Assembly (NCBI GenBank): GCA_030592145.1 | Contig: JAUVKJ010000084.1 | Location: forward strand, 1 to 7,170 | Direction of reading: 5' to 3' | DNA length: 7,170 nt | Source: Bacteroides sp. | GTDB lineage: Bacteria; Bacteroidota; Bacteroidia; Bacteroidales; SM23-62 | Shown: positions 5,360 through 7,170 of the stretch, piece after piece | How positions within the stretch are numbered: position 1 is the first letter of the stretch | Layout of the letters: every line of letters starts with the position of its first letter | The notes under the pieces: model-generated | Seen by the model: only the letters and a program-made list of their open reading frames with translations | What the model was told of the DNA's origin: nothing | Database searches by the model: none | Translations under genes and position numbers: made by a program

Positions 5360-7016
5360 GGATTGCCCCGTGAAGATTTTCCGTCAGCTGGTCCTGCTGG
5401 GAGCAATTCTGCTGGCTTTCAGCTCATGCATCAAGGAGGAGTTTAATGCTGACCAGCTTGATCCCAGCCTGCAGATCAACCCTGGTGTGGCCGCCCCGAT
5501 TGGCTGGGCCCGATGGCAGCTCGACGAGATCCTCACAGATTCCCTGAATCCCGATGAACTTTACATTAACAGCAATGGATTCATGTCTCTGGTTTATAAG
5601 CAAGACCTCTTCTCACTGCAGGCCTCAGAGATCATCAATATCCGGGATATTTCTTCGATATCTGACATTAAAAGTCCTTTCAGTACGGGTTTCAACCTGA
5701 ACGCATTACCCGGAGATACCGCTTTCAATTATACCATTGCCATCCCCCTGACAATCAGCGATTCGACCGGCCCGGAAATTGACAGCATCATGGTACGGTT
5801 CGGTCAAATGGCAATTTCCGTTTCACCCGACTATCCAGATATGAGATGGGATGCAAAGTTCCGGATTCCAGGTATTCACGACTGGCAGATCACACTCAAC
5901 GATGACAACCCTTCCACCATAGACACCCTGGACAGGATAACACTCCCGCTCGACAATACTCCTCCTTCAGCAAATAAGTTATCCCTTATGGTGATACTCA
6001 CCATCTGGCCCTCCGATGTGATTGTTTATCCAGGCAAAATACTTGGCATCAGCATAAACATATCCGGTATTGAATACTCTGCAATCTATGGTTACCTGGG
6101 GCAGTTTGATATTGATGTGGGTCCCCAATCCTTCCCTGTTAACTTCTTTGACAGATTGTCGGAAGGAACCTTCCATTTCAAGGATCCGAAGTTGAAGCTT
6201 GAGTTTCAGAACTCCTTCGGGATCCCCATTCAAATCGACATGTCGGGTTTCCAGGCAACCGGAAGCGGGGGGCAGATCATCCCTATTTCCGGACCCGGTG
6301 TTCCGGGACCGTCAAATCTCCGGATACTGGCCTATCCGTTATTGGGGCAGGAAGGGCAAAGCATCGCGGACAGCATTGTACTGGATGTTACAAACTCCAA
6401 CCTTTTCGACGTTCTTGAAACATCACCTGCTGAGATAACTGTTGAGGTGAATGGTACAACGAATCCGTCGGGACTGACCCGTGAGAATTTCCTGCTTGAT
6501 TCAAGCCGCCTGTATGTCTCTACAAAGTTGCTGCTGCCAATGGATGGCTATGCAGATCTGCTCCTCATTGCGGATACACTGGATTTTGTTTTCGGGGATT
6601 TTTACGAAAGTCCACCAGAAGAAATCAAACGCCTTATATTCCGGTTAAATTTTATCAGCCAGTTCCCGGTTAATGTCTCAACCCAGTTATATTTTATGGA
6701 TGAGGGATATACGATGCTTGATTCCCTTTTCCACGATGTACAGGATCCGCGAAAGATTGTCAAAGGTGCGGTGGACTCTGACGGGGACGGCGTTGCTGAG
6801 CCATTCGAGCCGGATCCTGTCGATATTGAACTCAGCAGGGAACAGATTGAAAACATATCCGGGAGCCACCATATAATTGTAAAAGGCAGGATAACAACGA
6901 CCGGTTATGAACCCCCGCCACCGCCTCCGGCAAATGTCCGCTTCTACTCGTTTTATTACTTCCATGCCTTCATCAGTGCCATTGCTGAACTGGAAATTAA
7001 TCCGGATGATTATTGA
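5358..7016 (+). CDS. Bacteroidota lipoprotein of unknown function, probably surface exposed
   Basis: From the ATG at 5358 the protein has 552 residues. Its signal peptide is textbook: K6/R9, hydrophobic 11-21, and a lipobox ending SSC with the acylated Cys at 24. The mature start C-I-K-E-E resembles the Lys-(Asp/Glu)2 signal that sends Bacteroidota lipoproteins to the outer cell surface. A frame-matching TTG at 5319 would add 13 residues before the signal peptide and is less likely. The body lacks cysteines and is rich in alternating hydrophobic strands, as in stacked beta-sandwich domains; DPKLKLEFQNSFGIPIQI (about 276-293) looks like such a strand pair. An acidic DSDGDGVAE loop (473-481) resembles a calcium-binding DxDxDG loop, and a run of six prolines (519-524) precedes an aromatic C-terminus. 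No enzyme motif was seen. The stop overlaps the next ATG (TGATG), so it is probably co-expressed with the DUF5723-like protein. Confidence 0.85.
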   Translation: MDCPVKIFRQLVLLGAILLAFSSCIKEEFNADQLDPSLQINPGVAAPIGWARWQLDEILTDSLNPDELYINSNGFMSLVYKQDLFSLQASEIINIRDISSISDIKSPFSTGFNLNALPGDTAFNYTIAIPLTISDSTGPEIDSIMVRFGQMAISVSPDYPDMRWDAKFRIPGIHDWQITLNDDNPSTIDTLDRITLPLDNTPPSANKLSLMVILTIWPSDVIVYPGKILGISINISGIEYSAIYGYLGQFDIDVGPQSFPVNFFDRLSEGTFHFKDPKLKLEFQNSFGIPIQIDMSGFQATGSGGQIIPISGPGVPGPSNLRILAYPLLGQEGQSIADSIVLDVTNSNLFDVLETSPAEITVEVNGTTNPSGLTRENFLLDSSRLYVSTKLLLPMDGYADLLLIADTLDFVFGDFYESPPEEIKRLIFRLNFISQFPVNVSTQLYFMDEGYTMLDSLFHDVQDPRKIVKGAVDSDGDGVAEPFEPDPVDIELSREQIENISGSHHIIVKGRITTTGYEPPPPPPANVRFYSFYYFHAFISAIAELEINPDDY

Positions 7017-7170
7017 TGCTAAGATCCCGGCTTCCATATTATCTCATCTTAGTGATCACCAGCGGATTAATATGCGGATCAGCACTGCAGGCCCAGAACA
7101 ATACCCTGTATTTCATGCATTCCGTACCCCAGGCTATCCATACCAACCCTGCATTGTTCTACCATTGCCG
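7016..7170 (+). CDS. DUF5723-like secreted/outer-membrane protein, N-terminal part only
   Basis: The first 51 codons of a gene that runs off the window. A signal peptide is clear: basic start (MLRSRLPYY), hydrophobic core, and a probable cut after LQA before QNN. The mature start NTLYFMHSVPQAIHTNPALF matches my memory of the opening of the DUF5723 family of Bacteroidota (…LY-MHS-PQ…NPA…), whose members are predicted beta-barrel outer-membrane proteins of unknown role. The ATG overlaps the lipoprotein stop by one base, with no Shine-Dalgarno, which points to coupled translation. The family call rests on some 20 residues, so it is moderate. Confidence 0.7.
   Translation, partial: MLRSRLPYYLILVITSGLICGSALQAQNNTLYFMHSVPQAIHTNPALFYHC

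Overview
The window looks like a chromosomal piece of a member of the Bacteroidota. The grounds are a NtrC-type regulator with GAFTDA in place of GAFTGA, a lipoprotein whose mature N-terminus matches the Bacteroidota surface-export signature (Cys followed by Lys-Glu-Glu), a downstream gene opening like the DUF5723 outer-membrane family of that phylum, and starts that mostly lack Shine-Dalgarno sequences. No database search was possible, so all family names rest on motifs read by eye.

Layout. Positions 1-1257 (minus strand) hold nearly all of a HlyD/AcrA-type periplasmic adaptor of an efflux pump; only its last few codons lie outside the window. A 224-bp divergent regulatory region (1258-1481) follows. 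It contains a good candidate sigma-54 promoter facing the adaptor gene, a perfect 6+6 bp palindrome about 95 bp upstream of the predicted transcription start (where an enhancer-binding protein would sit), and an imperfect 23-bp tandem duplication that includes the start codon of the regulator. Then come three plus-strand genes with overlapping ends: a sigma-54-dependent response regulator (1482-2858), a two-TM PAS histidine kinase (2848-4200) and a classical short-chain dehydrogenase (4200-5099).

After a 258-bp gap (5100-5357) with no clear terminator, but with a doubtful 54-codon minus-strand ORF, lies a 552-residue lipoprotein of unknown function (5358-7016). It overlaps by one base the start of a DUF5723-like secreted protein (7016 to the window end).

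How it may fit together: the kinase and regulator probably form one two-component system that switches on the divergent efflux operon through sigma-54 RNA polymerase. The kinase has almost no periplasmic loop, so it may sense a signal in the membrane or through its PAS domain. The dehydrogenase is translationally coupled to the kinase and may act on the compound that is sensed or exported; this is inference from gene order only. The lipoprotein/DUF5723 pair looks like a separate outer-membrane module. I see no mobile element, CRISPR array, tRNA or rRNA.
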